Shown here: positions 7,841 through 16,425 of the stretch, one piece after another
How the letters are laid out: each line of letters begins with the position of its first letter
Position numbering within the stretch: position 1 is the stretch's first letter
Notes under the pieces: model-generated
The model's input: the letters and a program-made list of their open reading frames with translations, nothing else
What the model was told of the DNA's origin: nothing
Database searches by the model: none
Assembly: GCA_903822205.1 (NCBI GenBank)
Contig: CAIJOK010000120.1
Coordinates: 1-37,409 of the forward strand
DNA length: 37,409 nt
From: an uncultured beta proteobacterium
Lineage (GTDB): Bacteria > Pseudomonadota > Gammaproteobacteria > Burkholderiales > Burkholderiaceae_C
Direction: 5' to 3'
Position numbers and translations under genes: made by a program

Positions 7841-8818
7841 TTAACGTGCCGGTGATTTGGTGCTGGCCACCATGGTTTCAAACTGCATACGTACCTTGTC
7901 ACCCACGGTTAATTTGGTGTAGCGGCGCTCGCCCGATTTGTTCAGTTCCTTTTGCAAGGCAAAGACCGACTGGGGACGGGACACGGGGTCAAGTGCCATG
8001 CACCATTGCACCACATCGATCAAATCGTCAGAGTAAATGCCCTGGAGGTGTTTCATGGTAGCCGCAATTTTGTCACCGGTTGCTCGCTGAGGGGCTTCAA
8101 CAGGCGGATAGCCGTGCATACAGGCGTACATACAGGCCCCAATGGCATAAATGTCGGTCCACGGCCCCATAGAGGTGTCACGCCGGTACATCTCTGGCGC
8201 GGCAAACCCTGGCGTGTACATGGTACGGATAAAGTTGCCTTCTTTGTTCAAAACCTCACGCGCTGCCCCAAAGTCGATCAGCACCGATTTATTGTCGTCG
8301 GTGACAAAAATATTGGCGGGTTTAATATCCAAATGCAGCATTTTGTGCTGATGCACGATCCGAAGCCCGCGCAAAATCTCATCAAAAAGCGATCGGATGG
8401 TGGACTCCCGAAAAACTTTGGCCTGTTTGAGGTCGCGCGCCGTGACGATGAACTCTTGCAAACTGGCCCCTTCTAGGTAGTTCATCACCATGTAGACGGT
8501 CTCGTTTTCCCTAAAGAAATTGAGCACACTGACCACAGAGGGGTGAGAAATCTGTGCCAAAGAGCGACCTTCTTCAAAAAAACTCTTCAGCCCCAGGCGG
8601 TACAGCGACAGCTTGTCAGGGTGAACCTTGGGGGCCAAAGAGCCAGCCTCACGCGATGCCAGCGATGCCGGTAGATACTCTTTGACGGCCACCTGTTGTC
8701 CGTCGGTATCGATGGCCAGATAGACCAGACCAAAACCACCGGCGGCTACCTTGCGAATCACACGGTAACCCCCGATCAGGGTTTCTGGCGGTAGGGGCGA
8801 GGGTTTAACTTTTGTCAT
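7841..8818 (-). CDS. Ser/Thr protein kinase (Hanks type)
   Basis: A 325-residue soluble eukaryotic-type kinase. The glycine loop is VAAGGFG near residues 24-30, the ATP lysine is K46 (VAVKEYLP), the catalytic loop is HLDIKPAN with D164, the metal loop is DFGAAR, and the activation segment ends in AAPEM. All key residues are present, so it should be active. The first Leu-Asp variant, HLD instead of HRD, removes the arginine that reads activation-loop phosphorylation; such non-RD kinases are usually constitutively active. There is no membrane anchor or sensor domain. The ATG at 8818 lies 14 bases inside the end of lplT, which suggests coupled translation. The phosphatase gene follows and probably reverses its action. 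Confidence 0.9.
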   Translation of the reverse strand: MTKVKPSPLPPETLIGGYRVIRKVAAGGFGLVYLAIDTDGQQVAVKEYLPASLASREAGSLAPKVHPDKLSLYRLGLKSFFEEGRSLAQISHPSVVSVLNFFRENETVYMVMNYLEGASLQEFIVTARDLKQAKVFRESTIRSLFDEILRGLRIVHQHKMLHLDIKPANIFVTDDNKSVLIDFGAAREVLNKEGNFIRTMYTPGFAAPEMYRRDTSMGPWTDIYAIGACMYACMHGYPPVEAPQRATGDKIAATMKHLQGIYSDDLIDVVQWCMALDPVSRPQSVFALQKELNKSGERRYTKLTVGDKVRMQFETMVASTKSPAR

Positions 8819-10115
8819 GTTCTGCAACGGCAGGCACAGGGGCGGCATCATTGCGGGCAATGCTCAGCAGGCGGTCCACCTCGGCGGCATGAACCACACA
8901 GTTGCGCTCATGCCAGCGTTTGATCACGTACATCAGGCCGGCTATCGTTACGCCAAAGGTGATCACGGCCCCCATGGTAGGCAGCCCCATGCCTGTGGCC
9001 AAGCTATAAGATGCCCCCAACACCAAAATGCAAGCCTGTTCGTTGAAGTTTTGCACGGCAATCGACCTGCCTGCCCCCATCAGGTTATGTCCACGATGCT
9101 GTAGCAGGGCATTCATGGGTACGACCAAAAAACCACCCAACAGGCCCATGCCGATCAAAAAGATGCCGGCAATCCAGACATCACGGACAAAAATGAGCAG
9201 CACGATCATCCCGCCCATAGCAATGCCCACGCTGATCACCCGGGGACCGTCCTCCAGGCGCATGCGCACCGATGCCGCGATCGCCCCCAGCGCCATGCCG
9301 ATCGCCACCACGCCTTGCAAGGCCGAAGCCCGCGTGACGGAATACCCCAAAGCGGTGGCCGCCCAAGCCAACACGATGTAGCGCAGATTGCCTGCCACAC
9401 CCCAGATCAGGGTGGTTGCAGCCAGCGAGATTTGGCCCAGTTTGTCCCGCCACAGCCGCGTGTTGCACTGCCAAAAATCAGGCAACAAACACATCCAGCG
9501 CACGGGCATGGGGCGCAGGGGGGCGGAGGTCAGGGGAATGTGCAGGTTGAACAAGGCTGCAAGCAGATACACAAAAATAAGAACGCAAATGGCGGCTTCG
9601 GCGGGGGTGTCGATACCGGTATTGATGAACGGGATATCGACCGCCAGCAAACGCTGCGATGCGTGGTGACCCACCAGCAGCCCACCCAGCAGCACCCCCA
9701 AAATGATCGACCCGATGGTCAGTCCCTCGATCCAGCCGTTGGCCTTGACCAGTTGGGATGCCGGCAAAAGCTCAGTCAGAATGCCATATTTGGCCGGCGA
9801 ATAGGCAGCAGCCCCCAACCCCACGACTGCGTAGGCCAGAAGCGGATGGGTACCAAACAGCATGAACAGACAGCCGGCCACCTTGATAAAGTTGCTGATC
9901 AGCATGACGCGGCCCTTGGGCAGAGAATCAGCGAAGGCCCCCACAAAAGGAGCCAGCACCACGTAAAACAAGGCAAACATGGGCACCAGGGCCGCCTGCT
10001 GCCAGTCTGGCGCGTGATGGGTTCGCAACAATTGCACGGCAGCGACAAACAGGGCGTTATCGGCCAGTGAACTAAAAAACTGCGCGGCCATGATGATGAA
10101 AAAGCCGCGCTTCAT
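8805..10115 (-). CDS. lplT: Lysophospholipid transporter LplT
   Basis: A 436-residue major-facilitator protein with about twelve membrane helices. The N-terminus (MAAQFFSSLADNALFVAAV) and the segment SPAKYGILTELLP match LplT, which moves lysophospholipids inward across the cytoplasmic membrane for re-acylation. In enterobacteria it is paired with the acyltransferase Aas; no aas gene is seen here. ATG at 10115 is preferred; a TTG at 10136 would add seven residues and has no ribosome site. It is divergent from alr across a 320-base gap, an arrangement common in betaproteobacteria. Its 3' end overlaps the kinase gene. Confidence 0.85.
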   Translation of the reverse strand: MKRGFFIIMAAQFFSSLADNALFVAAVQLLRTHHAPDWQQAALVPMFALFYVVLAPFVGAFADSLPKGRVMLISNFIKVAGCLFMLFGTHPLLAYAVVGLGAAAYSPAKYGILTELLPASQLVKANGWIEGLTIGSIILGVLLGGLLVGHHASQRLLAVDIPFINTGIDTPAEAAICVLIFVYLLAALFNLHIPLTSAPLRPMPVRWMCLLPDFWQCNTRLWRDKLGQISLAATTLIWGVAGNLRYIVLAWAATALGYSVTRASALQGVVAIGMALGAIAASVRMRLEDGPRVISVGIAMGGMIVLLIFVRDVWIAGIFLIGMGLLGGFLVVPMNALLQHRGHNLMGAGRSIAVQNFNEQACILVLGASYSLATGMGLPTMGAVITFGVTIAGLMYVIKRWHERNCVVHAAEVDRLLSIARNDAAPVPAVAEHDKS

Positions 10116-10435
10116 GGAGATGTGGGGATGTGTCAAGGGTGGGGCGGGTCAAAAAATGTGGCAATAAACGGGGAGAAAGGCGGGTCGAAAGCTGGGCAGG
10201 GCGGCCAAAGGTGGCGGTTTATAGCACGGTGTGCCAATGTCAAAATAACCCGCAATGATGCACCACCTGCCTTGCGTTGCTGCCAACAACGCATAACAAA
10301 TTCTAAATAAATTCTAAATAAATTAAATACGCTATATCTGAATAAAAATTAGCGCTAATGCCCGTCGTTCCTGTATGCGTTACAATTTTTTGCATATTAT
10401 TTAGTCTATAACTTATTGTAAGCATATCGATACCC
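10116..10435. other. lplT-alr divergent intergenic region
   Basis: A 320-base gap with no credible gene. The half near alr (about 10290-10435) is strongly AT-rich, with many possible -10 hexamers (for example TATAAC at 10407-10412) but no convincing -35/-10 pair at normal spacing. It should hold the promoters for both divergent genes. It also contains the 11-bp tandem repeat listed separately. Confidence 0.6.
10301..10322. repeat. Two tandem copies of an 11-bp AT-rich unit
   Basis: The unit ttctaaataaa occurs at 10301-10311 and again at 10312-10322. It lies in the AT-rich upstream region of alr, roughly one helical turn per unit, so a regulator-binding role or simple slippage origin are both possible. 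Confidence 0.85.
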
Positions 10436-11563
10436 ATGCCTCGCCCCATCCTGGCCACCATCCACACAGCAGCCCTGCGCCATAACCTGCAATGCGTTCG
10501 CACGGCTGCGCCCACCGTTCGCGTATTGGCCGTGGTCAAGGCCGATGGCTACGGCCACGGCATAGAGCGTGTCTTTGACGGGCTGCGTGATGCCGATGGT
10601 TTTGCTGTGCTGGACCTCTGCGAGGCCGAGCGGCTGCGTGCCCTGGGCTGGCGCGGGCCGGTGTTGTTGCTGGAGGGGGTTTTTCAGCCATCTGACCTGG
10701 CTATTTGCTCACGCTTGCACCTCTGGCACACCGTGCATGACGATGCGCAGATCGACATGCTGACGGCCCAGACGGCCACAAGCGCATCGCCCCACTCTGT
10801 ATTTTTGAAGATGAACTCCGGCATGAACCGCCTGGGCTTTGCCCCTGGGGCTTATCGCCAGGCTTTCAGCCGGCTGCGTGCCTTGGCGCAGGTGGCCCGG
10901 GTTTCGCTGATGACCCACTTTGGTGATGCCGACAGACGCACAGGCATTGACCAGCCCCTGGCCTTGTTTGCTGCCACCTGCCGCGATCTGCCTGGTGACT
11001 GGTCGGTATGCAACAGTGCGGCCATTTTGTGTCACCCTGACGCTGTAACGGTACCCACACCAGCATCAGCATCAGCATCCAACTGGGTGCGCCCGGGCAT
11101 CTGCCTGTATGGCAGCAGCCCGGACTACCCGTCGCACACTGCCGCTGACTGGGGCTTGCAACCCGCCATGAGCCTGTCATCCAAAATTATCGCAACGCAA
11201 GACCTGCCTGTAGGGGCCGCTGTGGGTTATGGCCAGACCTTTAGGGCGGCGGTCCCCATGCGCATCGGCGTTGTGGCTTGTGGTTACGCCGACGGTTACC
11301 CCCGCGCCTGCCCAAGCGGTACGCCCGTGCTGGTGGACGGTCAACGCACCCAGGTGGTGGGGCGAGTCAGCATGGACATGATCACCGTGGATTTGACCGG
11401 TCTGCCAACGGCAGGTACAGGCAGCGCTGTCACGTTATGGGGCCGCGCCGCGTGCGGTGCGGTGCTGGACATCGACGAAGTGGCCTGCGCTGGTGGCACC
11501 CTGGGCTACGAACTGATGTGTGCCTTGCCCCCACGTGTGCCGGTGCAGGTGACATCCAGGTAA
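10436..11563 (+). CDS. alr: Alanine racemase
   Basis: A 375-residue PLP enzyme that interconverts L- and D-alanine for peptidoglycan. The PLP lysine is in VVKADGYGHG (about residue 40). The second catalytic residue, a tyrosine, is in VGYGQTF, and RVSMDMITVD is the conserved C-terminal motif. Length is normal and no key residue is missing. The start ATG at 10436 sits directly in front of conserved sequence. A small low-complexity stretch (TPASASASNW) lies in the middle, encoded by repeated cat/gca triplets at about 11060-11080. The next gene starts ten bases after the stop. Confidence 0.93.
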   Translation: MPRPILATIHTAALRHNLQCVRTAAPTVRVLAVVKADGYGHGIERVFDGLRDADGFAVLDLCEAERLRALGWRGPVLLLEGVFQPSDLAICSRLHLWHTVHDDAQIDMLTAQTATSASPHSVFLKMNSGMNRLGFAPGAYRQAFSRLRALAQVARVSLMTHFGDADRRTGIDQPLALFAATCRDLPGDWSVCNSAAILCHPDAVTVPTPASASASNWVRPGICLYGSSPDYPSHTAADWGLQPAMSLSSKIIATQDLPVGAAVGYGQTFRAAVPMRIGVVACGYADGYPRACPSGTPVLVDGQRTQVVGRVSMDMITVDLTGLPTAGTGSAVTLWGRAACGAVLDIDEVACAGGTLGYELMCALPPRVPVQVTSR

Positions 11564-11573
11564 CCCCTAGCTG

Positions 11574-12785
11574 ATGAACAACCACGTCCCCATCCCGTTT
11601 GGCCGTGTGCAGATCGGCAAACCCTTGCCCGTGGATGTCTATGCACCTAACGGTCATTTGCTGCTGCGCCGTGGACAAATGTTGCAGTCAGAGCAACACC
11701 GCGACACCCTGATCGATCGCGAGGCCTGCATGTCCCAGGCCGATGCCCGCGCCTGGCAGCGCAGTCTGGAGCGGCTGATGCGCACCATGCGTTATGAAGG
11801 CTGTAGTTTGGCCCAAATTGCACAGGCTCCGATGCCGTCTGAAATCTACGAGGCCGACTACCGAGAGGGCCTGCAGATTGACGGCAGTTGGCTGGATCTG
11901 CAAGATACTTTGCGCAGCCTGCTGTACCAGGGTCAAACAGCGACCAAACCCTTGGAACGGTTGGACGGCCTAGAGCAAAAGACAGTGACTTTGCTGCACC
12001 AAGACCCTGACGAAGGTTTGTTTGTGATGTTTCAGGCGCTGCATGACCTGAGCATGGGCTATTGCGCCACCCACGCCTTGCTGGTTGGGGCCATCTGTGC
12101 CTTGGCGGCCGACAAACTCGGTCTGTCGCCTGACACACGCGCCCTCTTGCTGCGAACGGCCCTGGTGATGAACATCGGGATGGCACACCAGCAAGACGCG
12201 ATGGCCCTACAAGCCAGTGCGCCCAGCACGGTACAACGCCGCTTGATCGACGGCCACGCCTGCGGCAGTGCGGACATTCTGCGGGGCTTTGGGGTGCAAG
12301 ACGCAGACCTCATGGAGATGGTGCGATGGCATCACGCACCAGATGGCGCAACACTGCCTGAATGCCTGTTGGAAGGGTTGCGCTTGTTAAATCTGGCCGA
12401 TGGCTTGGTTGCCAAAATGGCTCCGCGCAAAACCCGCGCCGCCATATCACCCATAGGCGCTGCCAAATCTTTGGTGCTTACCCCTACCCGGACCACATCG
12501 CAATTGCGGCCGGCTTTGGTGTCCGTGCTGGGGTTTTACCCCCCGGGCACCTACGTGCAACTGGCCAACGGCGAGACCGCTGTGTCCATATCCCGGGGGC
12601 GGCGGGCCACCACGCCGTATGCGGCCAGCATCATCAACACTGCCGGAATGCCGCTTGGCAAATACACCTGGCGCGATACGGGCGATCCACAGTTCAAGGT
12701 CTGTACACCGGTCGATACCGATGCAGTCCATATGCGCATCAGCTTGGACAAAATCCGCCGTCTGCGCCACCAGCATGGGGTTTGA
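11574..12785 (+). CDS. Degenerate HD-GYP-domain protein
   Basis: A 403-residue cytosolic protein. The segment from about residue 145 to 280 follows the fold of an HD-GYP cyclic-di-GMP phosphodiesterase: a helix ending in ALVMNIGM, then H228-A-C-G-x-x-x-IL, then WHHAPDG (residues 252-258). In active enzymes the first motif is HDIGK and the last reads HHExxDGxGYP. Here His-Asp is Met199-Asn200, the Glu after HH is lost, and GYP is absent. Two or more metal ligands are therefore missing and catalysis is unlikely; a binding or scaffolding role is more probable. The N-terminal 140 residues and the last 120 have no recognised domain. It starts ten bases after alr, so co-transcription is likely. Confidence 0.65.
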   Translation: MNNHVPIPFGRVQIGKPLPVDVYAPNGHLLLRRGQMLQSEQHRDTLIDREACMSQADARAWQRSLERLMRTMRYEGCSLAQIAQAPMPSEIYEADYREGLQIDGSWLDLQDTLRSLLYQGQTATKPLERLDGLEQKTVTLLHQDPDEGLFVMFQALHDLSMGYCATHALLVGAICALAADKLGLSPDTRALLLRTALVMNIGMAHQQDAMALQASAPSTVQRRLIDGHACGSADILRGFGVQDADLMEMVRWHHAPDGATLPECLLEGLRLLNLADGLVAKMAPRKTRAAISPIGAAKSLVLTPTRTTSQLRPALVSVLGFYPPGTYVQLANGETAVSISRGRRATTPYAASIINTAGMPLGKYTWRDTGDPQFKVCTPVDTDAVHMRISLDKIRRLRHQHGV

Positions 12786-12921
12786 CGGACAACCTTCGAA
12801 GGCCTGCAACACGTGATGACGGGGTCATTGGCAAACGCAATCAGCCTATAACTTGGAAACGGACACTATCATTCAGGCATCACCACGCTTGGCCCAGTTT
12901 CCCCCATTCAGCCCGCCCGCC

Positions 12922-14520
12922 ATGAACCATCTCAAAATCTCAACCCGTCTGTTTGCCCTGATCGGCATTTTGTCCTCTTTGCTGTTCGTGATCGGCAGCA
13001 TTGGCCTTGGCGGTATCGCCAAAACCAACGAGTCTTTGCGCACCGTATTTGCAGACCGCACCCTGCCCATGGGCCAGCTCTCTGACATTGAGCGCAGGGT
13101 TTTAAGCAACCGTCTGGCCGTCACCAACAGCCTGCTGGCCCCCAATGACGTTGAAATCAAAAAGACCATCGCCCAGGTCGAGGCCAATTTGGCGATCATC
13201 AATAAGGACTGGGCCGATTACATGGCGACATACCTGGACGATGAGGAAAAGTTGCTTGCCCAAAAATCGACAGAAAGCCGCAGGCGGTTTGAACAAGAAG
13301 GCTTGCAACCCACGCTGGTCGCCATCAAAGCCAAAAATATCGAGGTTGCCAATCAACTTGATCTTGAAAAAATCCGCCCGCTCAGTGTGCCCTTGCAGGA
13401 CGATATTCAAGCGCTGCTGGCCCACCAGATCAAGGTGGCCAAAGCCGAGTACGCAGACGCAGAAGATCGCTACACCGTCATCCAACGGGTGTCCATCTCG
13501 GTTATCGTGGTGGGAGTCGCGCTGGCCTGGGGGTTGGGACTGACCCTGATTCGTGGCATCGTCAGGTCACTGCGTCAGGCCATCAACACGGCAGGCGCTG
13601 TGGCTGATGGCGACCTTTCCTATAGCATCACAGTCGATGGTCAAGACGAGGCCGCACAGGTTTTGATCGCACTGTCCGGCATGCAAACCCATTTGTCCAG
13701 TGTGGTGTCCGGTGTCCGCCAAGGGGCGCAGCACGTGGCCACGGCCAGCGTCGAAATTGCTGAAGGCAACCAAGACCTGAGCGCCCGAACCGAGGCCCAG
13801 GCCAGTGCGCTGGAACAAACCGCAGCGTCGATGGAGCAGTTGGGTGCGACAGTCAAACAAAATGCGGAGCATGCTGCCCACGCCAACCAGTTGGCCATGA
13901 GCGCCAGTACCACCGCTGTGCAAGGTGGCCAGGTGGTGTCCCGTGTGATCGACACCATGCGCCACATCAACGACTCTTCCAAGCGCATTTTTGACATCAT
14001 CAGCGTGATCGACGGGATAGCCTTTCAAACCAACATTTTGGCCCTGAATGCCGCCGTTGAGGCTGCCCGTGCCGGCGAGCAAGGGCGCGGTTTTGCTGTG
14101 GTGGCCAGCGAGGTCCGGTCATTGGCCGGTCGTGCCGCCTCGGCCGCCAAAGAGGTTAAAACGCTGATCAGCGCCAGTGTGGCCCGCGTCGAGGAAGGGT
14201 CAGCCCAGGTGGATCAGGCGGGGGCCACCATGAACGACGTGGTCGAAGCCATTCGCCAAGTGACCGACATCATGGGCGAGATCAGCAATGCCAGTCGGGA
14301 ACAAAGTGCAGGTGTAGCCCAGGTGGGCGAAGCGGTCACGCAGATGGATCAGGCCACCCAGCAAAACGCAGCACTGGTCGAACAAATGGCCGCAGCCGCC
14401 GGCAGTTTGCAGTCACAGGCCCAGGAATTGGTTCAGGCCGTAGCGGTGTTCAAGCTGGCGGGGTCTGGTGTCATGAGGGTGTCAGGGACCGCACAGCTTG
14501 TGCCTATAGACGCACGATAG
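12922..14520 (+). CDS. Methyl-accepting chemotaxis protein
   Basis: A 532-residue chemoreceptor. The order is: N-terminal membrane helix (about 10-30), four-helix-bundle periplasmic sensor (about 35-185), second membrane helix (about 190-212), HAMP, then the long signalling coiled coil. The hairpin tip sequence, [22 protein letters not shown] in shortened form [17 protein letters not shown], is the CheA/CheW-binding region. It senses an unknown ligand and controls CheA. The C-terminus lacks an NWETF-like CheR-binding pentapeptide, so adaptation would rely on other receptors. ATG at 12922 is chosen; a TTG at 12853 is in frame but adds 23 residues before the normal receptor start. No che genes are nearby. 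Confidence 0.92.
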   Translation: MNHLKISTRLFALIGILSSLLFVIGSIGLGGIAKTNESLRTVFADRTLPMGQLSDIERRVLSNRLAVTNSLLAPNDVEIKKTIAQVEANLAIINKDWADYMATYLDDEEKLLAQKSTESRRRFEQEGLQPTLVAIKAKNIEVANQLDLEKIRPLSVPLQDDIQALLAHQIKVAKAEYADAEDRYTVIQRVSISVIVVGVALAWGLGLTLIRGIVRSLRQAINTAGAVADGDLSYSITVDGQDEAAQVLIALSGMQTHLSSVVSGVRQGAQHVATASVEIAEGNQDLSARTEAQASALEQTAASMEQLGATVKQNAEHAAHANQLAMSASTTAVQGGQVVSRVIDTMRHINDSSKRIFDIISVIDGIAFQTNILALNAAVEAARAGEQGRGFAVVASEVRSLAGRAASAAKEVKTLISASVARVEEGSAQVDQAGATMNDVVEAIRQVTDIMGEISNASREQSAGVAQVGEAVTQMDQATQQNAALVEQMAAAAGSLQSQAQELVQAVAVFKLAGSGVMRVSGTAQLVPIDAR

Positions 14521-14534
14521 GCTCTGTCTGCTCC

Positions 14535-15326
14535 ATGCACATCATCGTCACACGCGGGCAGCCTCAGGCCGATCGGTGGGTTCGGTTCTTTAACCATGTA
14601 GGGCATCAGGCCGTTGCCTGGCCTTTGGTTCAAGTCCATCCGGTGTCCGACACTGCGGCCTTGTTGCAGGCATGGCGGCATTGGGGTGACTACTTTGCCG
14701 TGATGTTTGTCAGTCCCCATGCGGTCCATTATTTTTTTGCATCTGCCCCCCCTGGGATGCCCGTCAATTCTGCACAGCTTGCTATAAATCAACGAGCATG
14801 GGCCACCGGCCCGGGCACATGTTCTGCCCTGCTGTCCCACGGTGTGGCCCCTGACCGGGTGGACGCGCCAGACCCTAACGGGACACAGTTTGACTCTGAG
14901 GCCCTGTGGCACAAGATAGCCGATACCGTGCGGCCAGGGTGCAAGGTCTTGATCGTTCGCGGTGACAGCACCGGCGACACCCGCGCTGCGGGTTCAGGAC
15001 GAGACTGGCTGGCGCAGCATCTGCAATCCGCTGGTGCTTTGGTTGATTTTGTGGTGGCCTACCAGCGTTCTGCGCCACTCTACGGTGCGACTGACCTGGC
15101 ATGGGCCAGCCGCGCCACCTATGAGGGTGGGGTCTGGGTGTTTTGCAGCACCCAGGCAGTGGCCCATTTGCACAGGCTGTTGCCACAACAAGACTGGTCG
15201 CAGGCCCGCGCTGTGGCTACCCATTTGCGCATTGCAGAGGCTGCGCTACAGATTGGTTTTGGCCAGGTTTTGGTGTCGCCTCCAAATCTTGCCGCAGTAC
15301 TGGCATCGCTAGAATCATCGGCATGA
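14535..15326 (+). CDS. hemD: Uroporphyrinogen-III synthase
   Basis: A 263-residue HemD-type protein, which closes and inverts the D ring of hydroxymethylbilane to give uroporphyrinogen III. The family is weakly conserved; supporting marks are the N-terminal VTRGQPQA, the FVSPHAVHYFF segment, LIVRGD, VAYQR and a C-terminal SPPNLAAVLASL. Support also comes from the neighbours: hemX follows with an ATGA overlap and then hemY, the usual order in Burkholderiales. The normal upstream partner hemC is not here; a chemoreceptor gene lies directly upstream. Confidence 0.85.
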   Translation: MHIIVTRGQPQADRWVRFFNHVGHQAVAWPLVQVHPVSDTAALLQAWRHWGDYFAVMFVSPHAVHYFFASAPPGMPVNSAQLAINQRAWATGPGTCSALLSHGVAPDRVDAPDPNGTQFDSEALWHKIADTVRPGCKVLIVRGDSTGDTRAAGSGRDWLAQHLQSAGALVDFVVAYQRSAPLYGATDLAWASRATYEGGVWVFCSTQAVAHLHRLLPQQDWSQARAVATHLRIAEAALQIGFGQVLVSPPNLAAVLASLESSA

Positions 15327-16423
15327 GTACTGGTTTTTCCATGGACATTTTGTCCGACACCTCGTCCGATTTACCCCGATCTGCGGCCTTGGAACCCGGA
15401 TTGCCCCCAACTGCCGCCCAGCGATCTTGGGCATCCCGGCTATGGGGTGGGCGGTCTTGGTTGCGGTGGCTGCCCGGACTGATTGCGGTGGCTGCCCTGG
15501 GTGTGGGGGTGCTGCTGTGGCAAAAACTGGCCGGCATTCAGGAGCAACTCGCGCATCAAAGCGCTGAGTCCCAGGCGATGTCCCTTGAGGCCCGCACTTT
15601 GGCGCGTCAGTCCTTGTCTCTAGCGCAAGAGGCATCGGCTCGCACCGTGTTGTTTGACACCCGTTTAAGCGAGGTTGCCCTACAGCGTACCCAGCTTGAC
15701 GAGCTGGTGCAAAGCCTGTCTCGTTCACGCGATGAAAACCTGGTGGTCGATATCGAATCTGCCCTGCGGCTGGCCCAGCAGCAGGCGCAACTGACCGGCA
15801 GCATCGAGCCTTTGATGGCTGCGCTTAAATCGGCTGATCAGCGTGTCTCGCGCGCCGCCCAACCCAGACTAGCCTTGTTGCAACGTGCGCTGGCACGTGA
15901 CATTGACCGCGTCAGGTCGGCTTCGGTCAGCGACACGCCCACCATGCTGGTCAAACTGGACGAACTGGTGCGCATGGCTGACGAACTGCCCCTGTCCAAC
16001 GCCGCGCAGGGCCTTCATGCGCAAGACAAATCAACGGCCACGCTGCCGCTTGCAGCCCCCAGTTGGTGGCAACAAGGACTGGCGCTGATCGTTGAAGAGG
16101 CTCAAAGCCTGGTGCGCCTCAGCCACATTGAGTCCCCTGATGCCGCCCTGTTGTCGCCTGAACAGTCGTTCTTTGTGCGCGAAAACCTCAAGCTTAAACT
16201 GCTCAACGCTCGTCTGGGGCTGTTGTCCAGGCAGATTGAGTCTGCACGCGCCGATCTGTCAGCAGCCGACAGTGTCATCAAAAAATACTTTGACTCAGGG
16301 GCGCGCAAGACCCAAACTGCCCAAACCCTGTTGCAGCAGGTGCAGTCCCAAATGTTTAGCCTACAGTTGCCCCGGATCGACGACACGCTGGCTGTGTTGG
16401 TCACTGCGGCCGCCGGACGCTGA
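15323..16423 (+). CDS. hemX: HemX-like membrane protein of the heme cluster
   Basis: A 366-residue protein with one membrane helix at about residues 50-70 (LPGLIAVAALGVGVLLW) and a long helical, periplasmic part rich in Ala, Gln, Leu and Ser, consistent with coiled coil. HemX is often fused or linked to HemD; the molecular role is not well settled, and despite the old name it is not shown here to be a methyltransferase. The ATG at 15323 overlaps the hemD stop, so the earlier in-frame ATG at 15143 inside hemD is not used. hemY begins two bases after its stop. Confidence 0.85.
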   Translation: MSTGFSMDILSDTSSDLPRSAALEPGLPPTAAQRSWASRLWGGRSWLRWLPGLIAVAALGVGVLLWQKLAGIQEQLAHQSAESQAMSLEARTLARQSLSLAQEASARTVLFDTRLSEVALQRTQLDELVQSLSRSRDENLVVDIESALRLAQQQAQLTGSIEPLMAALKSADQRVSRAAQPRLALLQRALARDIDRVRSASVSDTPTMLVKLDELVRMADELPLSNAAQGLHAQDKSTATLPLAAPSWWQQGLALIVEEAQSLVRLSHIESPDAALLSPEQSFFVRENLKLKLLNARLGLLSRQIESARADLSAADSVIKKYFDSGARKTQTAQTLLQQVQSQMFSLQLPRIDDTLAVLVTAAAGR

Positions 16424-16425
16424 TC

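Noticed and set aside
9315-10070. 251-residue plus-strand open frame within lplT
   Set aside because: Antisense to a clear transporter; Gln/His-rich, no domain, no ribosome site.
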